This document shows positions 1 to 6,977 of a stretch of DNA of 26,323 nt, piece by piece. Source of the stretch: JALORV01 sp963769745. Lineage in GTDB: Bacteria > Pseudomonadota > Gammaproteobacteria > Burkholderiales > Burkholderiaceae_F. How positions within the stretch are numbered: the stretch's first letter is position 1; each line of letters opens with the position of its first letter. The translations under genes were made by a program, and so were the position numbers. The stretch lies in assembly GCA_963769745.1 (NCBI GenBank), contig CAVYNB010000033.1, forward strand, positions 1 to 26,323. The letters are read 5' to 3'. The notes under the pieces were generated by a model. That model saw only the letters and a program-made list of their open reading frames with translations. It made no database searches and had not been told where the DNA came from.

Positions 1-489
1 CGCCGAGAGCACGAGGTCCATCGCCTTGGCTTTCCCGACGGCGCGCGGCAGGCGCTGCGTGCCACCTGCGCCGGGGATGATTCCCAGCTTGATCTCCGGC
101 TGCCCAAACTTCGCCGTGTCCGCCGCGATGATGATGTCGCACATCATCGCCAGTTCGCAGCCGCCGCCCAGTGCATAGCCCCCGACGGCAGCAATGACCG
201 GCTTGCGCACCCGGCGGATCGTTTCCCAGTTGCGGGAGATGTATTCGGACTTGAATACATCCATGTAGGTCCATTCTTTCATCGCGCCGATGTCGGCTCC
301 GGCCGCGAATGCCTTTTCGCTTCCGGTGACGACCATCGCACCAATTGCTTCGTCTGAATCGAAAGCAAGCAGGGCCTCGCCCAGTTCATCCATCAGCTGG
401 TCGTTGAGTGCATTGAGCGCCTTCGGACGATTCAGCGTTAGCAGGCCAACGCGACCACGGGTCTCAAGCAGGATGTTCTGGTACGCCAT
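1..489 (-). CDS. Enoyl-CoA hydratase (crotonase family), C-terminus cut by window edge
   Basis: Reading leftward from the ATG at 489, 163 residues are visible before the window ends, roughly the first 60% of a usual ~258-residue enoyl-CoA hydratase, which hydrates trans-2-enoyl-CoA in fatty-acid and amino-acid breakdown. Visible family marks are the early TLNRPKALNAL segment, the oxyanion-hole stretch FAAGADI, GGYALGGGCELAM with the first catalytic Glu, and PEIKLGIIPGAGGTQRLPR with the second catalytic Glu. Both glutamates present argues for a true hydratase rather than an isomerase-only relative. The start is fixed by a strong GAGGAGG ribosome site about seven bases upstream. It follows the GGDEF/EAL gene by 50 bases on the same strand, so it may be co-transcribed, although a functional link is not evident. 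The C-terminal third is not visible. Confidence 0.93.
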   Translation of the reverse strand, partial: MAYQNILLETRGRVGLLTLNRPKALNALNDQLMDELGEALLAFDSDEAIGAMVVTGSEKAFAAGADIGAMKEWTYMDVFKSEYISRNWETIRRVRKPVIAAVGGYALGGGCELAMMCDIIIAADTAKFGQPEIKLGIIPGAGGTQRLPRAVGKAKAMDLVLSA

Positions 490-539
490 AGATGCCTCCT
501 CGCAGTGTCACGCGAGTTTAGCGGGCGTGGGGACTGCGA

Positions 540-3236
540 CTACGGCGCCGGTGACTCGCGCGCGAGGTAGTCGAGGATGGTGTCGCCGGAGATGGCGTGC
601 GAATAGAAGAAGCCCTGTGCGAATTCGCAGCCGATGTCGCGCATGTAGTCGACCTGGTCCTGCGACTCGACCCCTTCGGCGACGACCTTCAGGCGGAAGT
701 GGCGCGCGACCGCCAGCATCGCGTGCACGATGGCGCGGCTGTCGGGGTCGGCCGGAATGCCCTCGATGAACGACTGGTCGATCTTGAGTGCGTGTATCGG
801 CATGCGCTTCAGGTAACCCAGCATCGAATAGCCTGTGCCGAAGTCGTCGAGCACAAGGCCAACGCCCAGCGAGGCGAGCTCGGCCAACACATCGTTGTTG
901 ATCTCGGTTTCCTTGACCAGCGTGCGCTCTGTGATTTCGAGGACGATCAGCCGCGGCTCGATGCCGTGCTTGACGAGCGCGCTGCGCACAAGGATCGGCA
1001 GGGCGGTCGAGCCCATCTCTCGTCCCGCGACGTTCACAGCGACCGGGACATCGAAGTCGGGCCGCACGAGCCGCCAGCGATTGATCTGGCTGCAGACTTC
1101 GTTCATCACCCAGCGAGTGATCCGCTCCGACAGGCCACTGATCTCTGCCACGCCGATGAAACGGTCGGGCGTCAGCATGCCGTGCACCGGATGATTCCAT
1201 CGGATCAGCGCCTCCAGCCCGACGACGCGGCCGCTAGCCATCTCGATCTGCGGCTGGTATTCGCAGATGAACTGAGGACTCTCACTCTGCACGGCCTTGA
1301 CCAGTTCAATGCCAAGCTGAACCTCGCGTGCCGCCCGCTCGTAGCGAATCGGATTGAAGAAGCTGAACTGGTTGCGGCCATCACGCTTGGCCTGGTACAT
1401 CGCCGCGTCGGCATTCTTCAGCAGCGTGCTCATGTCGCGCCCGTGTTCGGGAAAAAGCGCCACGCCGATCGAAGCCGATACCTGGGTATCGATGTTGGAC
1501 ACGAGATCGGTCCGGTGCAGCGCCTGTGCGATCCGGGCCGCAAGCAGCGCAACTTCCTGGCGATGCACGAACTCGCTGATCAGCACGACGAATTCGTCGC
1601 CACCCAGCCGGGCGACGGTGCCATCTTCGCCGACGGTCTCACGCAGCACATCGGATGCCGACTTGATCAGCGCGTCGCCAACCAGGTGTCCGAGGGTGTC
1701 GTTGACGTCCTTGAAGCGGTCGAGGTCGATCAGCATCGCTGCCATGCGGCGCTTGCGGTTCGACGCCGTCATGACCATGTCGCGCATGGTCTCGCGCAGC
1801 AGGTTGCGGTTCGGCAGCCCTGTCAGCGCGTCGTACCAGGCCAGATGCTCGATGCGCGATTCGGCTTCCTGCCGCTGCGCCGCCTCCATCGACAACGCCA
1901 GCATCAACCCGGTCGTGTTGGCGAAGCCGACATCGTCCTCGTCCCAGTAACGGATGTCGCGATGCTGCAGGCAAAGGACGCCGGCGATGGTGCCCTCGAC
2001 GAGTATCGGAACATCCAGCAGCGCACGCACGTGCGCCCAGTCCTGATCGCCTGCAAACATCGTCGTCAGGCGCGACGTGCGCGTGTCATTGACGACAACC
2101 GGCTGGCGATTCATCAGCTGCGCGAAGTAAGCCGCGAACCGGGTTGCGGGAAAGTCGCGGCCGACCCAGTCGCGCAGGAAGCGGTCTGCGGTCCGATCGA
2201 ACAGTGCCTCACAGCGCAGCACATCGGGATCGCGCGAGAGGCGCCAGAAGCTGGCAGTACTCACGTCCAGCACTTCGGCCGTCGAGCGCAGAACAGTCGC
2301 CAGCGTCTGGGTGAAATCCGACTTCGGCTGGATCGCCAGCTCGAGCAATCGCTCGCGGAACCGCAGCCGCCGCGCCTGCGCCTTCTCGGCCGGTCCGAGA
2401 TCACGCGCGGTCAACACCAGACCACGCACGGTCGAGTCGTCCAGCCGGTTCGCCAGCACGCACGACAGGCTGCGGCCGTTGCCGGCCAGTGCCGCGCGCG
2501 TGCGCAGATGCAACGACGTAGGCTGCCGGTCGCCGGCCGGCTCCCGCAGCAGGCGATCCACCGCACGGCGAAATTCGATGCGCGACGGCTGATCGAGGAT
2601 GAACTCGAACGGCGAGCCCATGATGTCCGCTTCGTGCTCGCCGGTGATCGGCTCGAGCGCGGCGTTGGCGAAGACCACCCGGCGATCGGCATTCAGGATG
2701 ATCGTCAGTTCGCTCTGATGCAGCGCCAGCGCGCGCGCCCGCGCTTCGGCGGCGCGCACGCGGCGGCGTGCGGCCCGCTCGGCCGACGTGTCCACGATGG
2801 AGATCGAGGCGAAGTCATCCTGGTCGAAGCGGAACAGCCGGACCACGAAGCGCGCGCTCAGGCGTGCACCACTGCGCAGCGGCAGCTTGGCTTCGAATTC
2901 GCAGCGCCCTTCCGCCGTGACCTGTGACCACAGTCGCTGCCAACGGCGTGTAAAGGCTCGGTGGCTGAGGAATCCCAGCAGCTCGGCGACGCTGCGCCCG
3001 ACCACGGACTCTCCGCCGACGAGCACCATCGCCTCGGAGTTGATCGCGAGGATCTGGCCACTGTGATTGACAGCGAGGATCGGCACGCCCGCGGTGTCGA
3101 AGCTCGCCTGCTTGAGCGAGCGCTCGACAGCGGACTGCCGCAACGGGATGACGGTCGAACTCAGCGTGACCTCGGGCTGTGCAAGCGCCCCGACGTCGGC
3201 ATCGCGGGGCACGACTTCCGAGACTGATTCTGCCAC
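540..3236 (-). CDS. PAS-PAS-GAF-GGDEF-EAL cyclic-di-GMP signalling protein
   Basis: With the GTG at 3236 as start the product has 898 residues. Layout from that start: PAS at about 47-150, a second PAS at about 170-285, GAF at about 295-455, GGDEF at about 465-625, EAL at about 645-890. The diguanylate cyclase signature is intact (RLGGDEF, residues 543-549) and DLDRFKDVNDTLGH fits the metal site. The RxxD inhibitory site expected just before it is replaced by GEDG. The EAL domain keeps EAL (675-677), the NVAGR Asn, EITERT, DDFGTGYS, KID and EGVE, so phosphodiesterase activity is expected. No membrane segment is apparent, suggesting a cytosolic sensor. A longer reading from 3413 would run into the hemY 3' end; the GTG has GAAGG about seven bases upstream and leaves 58 bases after hemY. 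The ligands of the sensor domains cannot be told from sequence. Confidence 0.92.
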   Translation of the reverse strand: MAESVSEVVPRDADVGALAQPEVTLSSTVIPLRQSAVERSLKQASFDTAGVPILAVNHSGQILAINSEAMVLVGGESVVGRSVAELLGFLSHRAFTRRWQRLWSQVTAEGRCEFEAKLPLRSGARLSARFVVRLFRFDQDDFASISIVDTSAERAARRRVRAAEARARALALHQSELTIILNADRRVVFANAALEPITGEHEADIMGSPFEFILDQPSRIEFRRAVDRLLREPAGDRQPTSLHLRTRAALAGNGRSLSCVLANRLDDSTVRGLVLTARDLGPAEKAQARRLRFRERLLELAIQPKSDFTQTLATVLRSTAEVLDVSTASFWRLSRDPDVLRCEALFDRTADRFLRDWVGRDFPATRFAAYFAQLMNRQPVVVNDTRTSRLTTMFAGDQDWAHVRALLDVPILVEGTIAGVLCLQHRDIRYWDEDDVGFANTTGLMLALSMEAAQRQEAESRIEHLAWYDALTGLPNRNLLRETMRDMVMTASNRKRRMAAMLIDLDRFKDVNDTLGHLVGDALIKSASDVLRETVGEDGTVARLGGDEFVVLISEFVHRQEVALLAARIAQALHRTDLVSNIDTQVSASIGVALFPEHGRDMSTLLKNADAAMYQAKRDGRNQFSFFNPIRYERAAREVQLGIELVKAVQSESPQFICEYQPQIEMASGRVVGLEALIRWNHPVHGMLTPDRFIGVAEISGLSERITRWVMNEVCSQINRWRLVRPDFDVPVAVNVAGREMGSTALPILVRSALVKHGIEPRLIVLEITERTLVKETEINNDVLAELASLGVGLVLDDFGTGYSMLGYLKRMPIHALKIDQSFIEGIPADPDSRAIVHAMLAVARHFRLKVVAEGVESQDQVDYMRDIGCEFAQGFFYSHAISGDTILDYLARESPAP

Positions 3237-3294
3237 GCGATCGCCTTCGGCAGGGCATCCGATTGGACGAAATGGACCGGTCCCACGGCCCGCA

Positions 3295-4725
3295 TCAGTC
3301 GATGCCCGCCGAGCCTGCACCCGGGGTCGACTTCGCCGCGGCACCGGCAAGGTACTGCGACACCGTGCGCGCCATGGCCTCGCCGTTCGTGATGCAGTCG
3401 CTGATGGAAACACCGCCCCGATAGTTTGCGCAGAAGGTCAGCCCAGGCAGCTCTTGCTCGGCCCGTTCGATCTGCGCGATTCGCTGGAGGTGACCGATCG
3501 TGTACTGCGGAATAGCGCGTGGCCAGCGCGTGATCTCGTTGAAGAGCGGCGTCCCGCGCGCGGCGACCAATCGCTCCAGCTCGTACCGAACGGCCTGCAG
3601 CAGTTCTTCGTCCGACGCGGCGGCCAGAGCCGGATTGCGCCGTCCTCCGAGGAAGGAGGTAAACACCACCGTATCGCTGGGCGCACGATGCTCGAACATC
3701 GTGCTCGAGAAGAGCGACCCCAGCACGCGCGGCTGTTCCCGTGCCGGTGCGAGAAATCCGAAGCCGTCGAGCGGATGACCGACGTCGGACCGCCGATAGG
3801 CGCTCGCGACGACCACTACCGGCGCATACGGAATCGCCTCGAGCGACGCCGCCGCGTCGGGCGCGAGCGCCCGGACGAGCGTGGCGCCTGCATAGGCCGG
3901 CACCGCAAGCACGATCGCACGTGCGCGCAACGTGCTCGCCCGGTCGGCTTGTCCCGCTCGATCGACCGTAACGACATACGAGCCGTCGGGATCGCGGGCA
4001 AGCTGAACCACGCGAGTGCCGCACTGCACATCCGTGATCGCTGCGGCCAGCGCGTCGGTCAGCGACTGCATGCCGTCGCGGAATGAAAAACTCACCGCGG
4101 CACTCTTCGACTTCTCGGCTTTCCGCCTGCGCTCGCGCGCACCGAGAATCGCTCCCCGCAGCAGGCTCCCGTAGCGCTGCTCGAGAGCATGCAGCCGGGG
4201 AAACGCTGCCCGCACCGACAGCTGCTCGGGATCGCCGGCATAGATGCCCGAGACAAACGGCTCGACGGCATAGTCGAGAAACTCCCGTCCCAGCCTGCGC
4301 CGCACGAACCCGGCGATCGACTCCTCCGCCTCGGACGGCGCACGCGCAATGAACGGTTCCGCAAACAGCCGCAGCTTGGCTCCCGGGGAAAACAGCGGCG
4401 TCGCAATGAAGGCTCCGGCTGACATCGGCAAGGCCACCAGCCGTCCACCACGCAGGACATAGCGACGCGACGATGCCTTGCTGGCGTCGAGCCGCTGACT
4501 GCGAATGCCGAGATCATCGAGCAGTGCATTGATCGCCGGCGAGGTATCCATGCCACTGTTGGGTCCGCGCTCGAAGAGCACGCCGTTACGGCGTTCCGAA
4601 CCAATGACTCCGCCTGGCCGCCCGGCCGCTTCCAGCACCTGGACGGACAGCCCGGCGCGCTGCAGCCGGTAGCCCGCCACCAGGCCCGACAGCCCGGCTC
4701 CGACCACAATGACATCGACCGCCAT
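3295..4725 (-). CDS. hemY: Protoporphyrinogen oxidase, FAD-dependent HemY type
   Basis: This 476-residue protein matches the HemY/PPOX flavoprotein family, which oxidises protoporphyrinogen IX to protoporphyrin IX in haem synthesis using oxygen. The N-terminus carries the dinucleotide-binding GAGLSGLVAGYRL fold followed by LEAAGRPGG. The middle has the family-typical ERGPNS motif, and the C-terminal FAD-contacting segment includes FCANYRGGVSISDCI. Length matches the family, and no frame break is seen. The protein is probably soluble or membrane-associated; no transmembrane helix is obvious. The ATG at 4725 has GGAAGGAG nearby, and a copy of the same ribosome-site/start unit lies just upstream (see 4726-4757). 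It is divergent from the DUF3429 gene. In some genomes this gene is called hemG; the sequence is the large FAD enzyme, not the small flavodoxin-like HemG. Confidence 0.93.
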   Translation of the reverse strand: MAVDVIVVGAGLSGLVAGYRLQRAGLSVQVLEAAGRPGGVIGSERRNGVLFERGPNSGMDTSPAINALLDDLGIRSQRLDASKASSRRYVLRGGRLVALPMSAGAFIATPLFSPGAKLRLFAEPFIARAPSEAEESIAGFVRRRLGREFLDYAVEPFVSGIYAGDPEQLSVRAAFPRLHALEQRYGSLLRGAILGARERRRKAEKSKSAAVSFSFRDGMQSLTDALAAAITDVQCGTRVVQLARDPDGSYVVTVDRAGQADRASTLRARAIVLAVPAYAGATLVRALAPDAAASLEAIPYAPVVVVASAYRRSDVGHPLDGFGFLAPAREQPRVLGSLFSSTMFEHRAPSDTVVFTSFLGGRRNPALAAASDEELLQAVRYELERLVAARGTPLFNEITRWPRAIPQYTIGHLQRIAQIERAEQELPGLTFCANYRGGVSISDCITNGEAMARTVSQYLAGAAAKSTPGAGSAGID

Positions 4726-4757
4726 GTCAGCCTGCTCCTTCCACGTCAGCCTGCTCC
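4726..4757 (-). repeat. Duplicated ribosome-site/start unit upstream of hemY
   Basis: The 13-base string GTCAGCCTGCTCC (plus strand) occurs at 4726-4738 and again at 4745-4757, a period of 19. On the hemY strand each copy reads GGAGCAGGCTGAC followed directly by a start-type triplet: GTG at 4744-4742 for the upstream copy, ATG (the hemY start) for the downstream copy. The GTG is out of frame with hemY and opens a reading frame of only five codons that stops at the TGA just before the hemY ATG. It could be a harmless tandem duplication or a tiny coupling leader; the sequence alone does not decide. Confidence 0.6.
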
Positions 4758-4780
4758 CTTTGGACGGCGCGAGGATTCCA

Positions 4781-4810
4781 CCGGCGCGCTGATCCGCGTT
4801 TGCGCGCCGG
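4781..4810. repeat. Perfect 9-bp inverted repeat in the hemY/DUF3429 divergent region
   Basis: CCGGCGCGC at 4781-4789 is the exact reverse complement of GCGCGCCGG at 4802-4810, with a 12-base loop. It sits in the 190-base divergent gap between hemY and the DUF3429 gene. No T-run follows on either strand, so an operator or mRNA stem is as likely as a terminator. GC-only arms in a GC-rich genome lower the weight of this. The rest of the gap holds the duplicated unit near hemY and, on the plus strand, GATAAT at 4890-4895 without a recognisable -35. Confidence 0.35.
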
Positions 4811-4916
4811 CAATGATGCGTTGGCCATTGGGGTCCGGCTTACTCCCGACTTGCTCGAACGCAAGTCCCGGCCGTTTGTGCGCAGGCTGGATAATTGCGG
4901 CAACCCCGGAGGCTGG

Positions 4917-5393
4917 ATGTCGGTCGTCATCGAACAGCGCATCGCCACGCTACTCGGCAACCTCGGCCTGCTGCCGTTCTTCGTGCTGGCGCTGTTGTGC
5001 TGGCCGTGGAGCGGGACCGCCGCCTTCCGCATGCAGCTCGGCCTCGCCGGTTATGCGGCGGTGGTCCTGTCCTTTCTCGGCGCGGTCCACTGGGGTCTCG
5101 CGCTGGCGAACCCCGGACTGAACAAGGCACAGAGCTGGAACGCCTTTGGCTGGGGCGTGACGCCGTCGCTGCTGGGATGGCTCGCACTGCTGATGCTCCT
5201 GTTCGGCGTGCCCGCGACCATTGTGTTCGCGTTCCTGATCGGCGACCTGCTGCTGGTGCGGGTGGTCGACGGTCTGCTGATGAAACTGTATTCGACGCCG
5301 GTGGCATCGTGGTACCTGGCCTTGCGGACGCGGCTGACGATTGCCGCTTCGCTGTGCCTCCTCATTGCGGCGATCGGTGCCTTCCCGCGCTGA
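4917..5393 (+). CDS. DUF3429 family integral membrane protein
   Basis: The 158-residue product is strongly hydrophobic, with about five membrane segments, and resembles the DUF3429 family of small inner-membrane proteins of unknown function. Landmarks are the N-terminal LLGNLGLLPF helix, GAVHWGLAL (a typical family His-Trp stretch) and the acidic GDLLLVRVVDGLLMKLY near the fourth helix, ending WYLALRTRLT followed by a last helix. I start it at the ATG at 4917, where GGAGG lies five bases upstream; a frame-open extension to 4800 has arginine-rich, non-conserved character and is probably upstream DNA. It is divergent from hemY and 63 bases ahead of the AcuI-like gene on the same strand. No function should be inferred beyond membrane location. 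Confidence 0.85.
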   Translation: MSVVIEQRIATLLGNLGLLPFFVLALLCWPWSGTAAFRMQLGLAGYAAVVLSFLGAVHWGLALANPGLNKAQSWNAFGWGVTPSLLGWLALLMLLFGVPATIVFAFLIGDLLLVRVVDGLLMKLYSTPVASWYLALRTRLTIAASLCLLIAAIGAFPR

Positions 5394-5403
5394 CGGGAGC
5401 GTC

Positions 5404-5426
5404 GTGCCGCGACACGGCACTATGAT
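5404..5426 (+). promoter_or_regulatory. Small hairpin and TATGAT -10-like box before acuI
   Basis: GTGCCG (5404-5409) pairs with CGGCAC (5415-5420), and TATGAT, one base off TATAAT, follows at 5421-5426, 30 bases before the acuI ATG. No good -35 is present at 16-18 bases. The box may be the acuI promoter, with the hairpin as a weak end of the preceding transcript. Confidence 0.35.
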
Positions 5427-5456
5427 GGCCGGTCCTGCATCCCGGGGTTTCGACAC

Positions 5457-6452
5457 ATGACGCAAGCCATCGTGCTTTCCAAGGAGGGCGACGCCTTTCG
5501 CGCCGAGATTCGTGCCATCACGGACGCCGAACTCGAAGCCGCGACACCGGGGGACGATGTCGTCATTGGCGTCGAGTACTCGACGATCAACTACAAGGAC
5601 GGGCTGGCACTGACGAACACGTCGCCCGTGGTGCGCAAGTGGCCGATGGTCGCCGGCATCGATGCCGCCGGCAAGGTGATTCACAGCACCCACGCCCGCT
5701 GGAAGGCGGGTGACGCCGTCGTCATCAATGGCTGGGGCCTCGGAGAGTCGCATTGGGGCGGCCTGTCCCAGCGCGCGCGCGTCAAGGGCGACTGGCTGGT
5801 GCGCATTCCGGCGCCCTACACCGCTCGCGACGCGATGGCCATCGGCACGGCCGGCTACACGGCCGCCCTGTCGGTGCTGGCGCTGCAGGCCCACGGAGTC
5901 ACACCGACGCACGGCGAGATCCTCGTCACCGGGGCGACCGGGGGCGTCGGTTCGGTTGCGGTGGCGCTGCTGTCATCGCTCGGCTACACCGTGGTCGGGG
6001 CGACCGGCAAGTCGACCGAAAGCGATTACCTGAAGTCCCTTGGAGCCCACGAAGTCATGGACCGTGCCTCGCTTGCCGTCGCGGGCAAGCCGCTGCAGAA
6101 GGACCGCTGGGCCGGCGCGATCGATTCCGTCGGGAGCGTGACGCTCGCCAACGTCTGCGCGCAGATACGCTGGGGCGGCACGGTCGCTGCGTGCGGACTT
6201 GCCGGCGGCATGGACTTCCCCGCCTCAGTGGCGCCATTTATCCTGCGTGGCGTGACGCTGGCAGGCATCGACAGCGTGATGGCTCCGATCGAGCGACGCG
6301 AAGCCGCCTGGAAGCTGCTGGCAGCGCACCTGCCGGTCGATCGGCTGGCACGGTTGACGCGGGAAGTGCCGCTGGCGGGAGCATTCGACGTCGCCCGCGA
6401 TATCCTCGCCGGGCGCGTCCGCGGCCGGGTGGTCGTCGACGTCAATCACTGA
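5457..6452 (+). CDS. acuI: Acrylyl-CoA reductase-like NADPH oxidoreductase (AcuI/YhdH, MDR family)
   Basis: The 331-residue protein is a full-length medium-chain reductase of the AcuI/YhdH group, cytosolic enzymes that reduce acrylyl-CoA to propionyl-CoA with NADPH and lack the zinc sites of alcohol dehydrogenases. Family-specific stretches are STINYKDGLALT near residue 41, the FPMVAGID-like WPMVAGIDAAG, NGWGLGESHWGG, the nucleotide-binding VTGATGGVGSVAV at about 159-171, and the C-terminal LAGRVRGRVVVDV. The ribosome site is weak, but the start agrees with family length. It precedes the molybdenum hydroxylase genes by 60 bases; no shared pathway is apparent from sequence. The substrate is a family-level inference: YhdH/AcuI relatives are often annotated simply as quinone oxidoreductases. 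Confidence 0.88.
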   Translation: MTQAIVLSKEGDAFRAEIRAITDAELEAATPGDDVVIGVEYSTINYKDGLALTNTSPVVRKWPMVAGIDAAGKVIHSTHARWKAGDAVVINGWGLGESHWGGLSQRARVKGDWLVRIPAPYTARDAMAIGTAGYTAALSVLALQAHGVTPTHGEILVTGATGGVGSVAVALLSSLGYTVVGATGKSTESDYLKSLGAHEVMDRASLAVAGKPLQKDRWAGAIDSVGSVTLANVCAQIRWGGTVAACGLAGGMDFPASVAPFILRGVTLAGIDSVMAPIERREAAWKLLAAHLPVDRLARLTREVPLAGAFDVARDILAGRVRGRVVVDVNH

Positions 6453-6512
6453 GCCCGGCTGCGACAGCACGATCAACCACCGTTCTCCCCAATTCCACTA
6501 CCTGGAGTCGTC

Positions 6513-6968
6513 ATGACCCGTTTGAATGTGAACGGCAAGGCCGTCGACGTCGACGCCGATCCCGCGACGCCCCTGCTCTGGGCGCTGCGTGACAACCTCG
6601 GACTGACCGGGACCAAGTTCGGCTGTGGCATCGCCGCCTGCGGCGCCTGCACGGTGCATGTCAACGGCCAGCCGGTGCGCTCGTGCATCACGCCGATCTC
6701 GAGTGTCAGCGGGCCGGTGACGACGATCGAGGCCGCTGCCAGCGACCGCGTCGGCAAGGCCGTGCAGGACGCCTGGGTCAAGCTCGATGTCGTGCAGTGC
6801 GGCTACTGCCAGTCGGGCCAGGTGATGGCGGCCACTGCACTGCTCAAGGGCAAGAAGAATCCGAGCGATGCCGACATCGATGCAGCGCTCGCCGGCATTC
6901 TCTGTCGCTGCGGGACCTATGCGCGCATCCGCGCAGCGGTCAAGGACGCGGCGCGTTCGCTCGCCTAG
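6513..6968 (+). CDS. (2Fe-2S) subunit of a molybdenum hydroxylase (IorA-like)
   Basis: The 151-residue protein is the small iron-sulfur subunit of a xanthine-oxidase-family hydroxylase, passing electrons from the molybdenum centre. The N-terminal plant-ferredoxin-type cluster uses C38, C43, C46 and C58 (GCGIAACGACTVHVNG). The C-terminal helical domain carries the second cluster with C96, C99, C131 and C133 (CGYCQSGQ and CRCG). Length is typical of isoquinoline 1-oxidoreductase alpha or aldehyde dehydrogenase IorA subunits. CTGGAG lies about six bases ahead of the ATG. The catalytic subunit follows after nine bases, so the two are almost certainly one operon and complex. No FAD subunit is present, consistent with IorAB-type enzymes that donate to a cytochrome or other membrane acceptor. 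Confidence 0.94.
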   Translation: MTRLNVNGKAVDVDADPATPLLWALRDNLGLTGTKFGCGIAACGACTVHVNGQPVRSCITPISSVSGPVTTIEAAASDRVGKAVQDAWVKLDVVQCGYCQSGQVMAATALLKGKKNPSDADIDAALAGILCRCGTYARIRAAVKDAARSLA

Positions 6969-6977
6969 GAGACGACG

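Noticed and set aside
597..2927. 776-codon plus-strand frame opposite the GGDEF/EAL gene
   Set aside because: Shadow frame; composition follows the complementary codon bias and no domain is visible.
3237..3413. N-terminal extension of the GGDEF/EAL gene up to 3413
   Set aside because: It overlaps the hemY 3' end by 119 bases, is arginine/proline-rich and not domain-like; GTG 3236 has a better ribosome site.
4800..4916. Upstream start for the DUF3429 gene at 4800
   Set aside because: The added 39 residues are basic and non-hydrophobic, while the ATG at 4917 has GGAGG and starts the family-like sequence.
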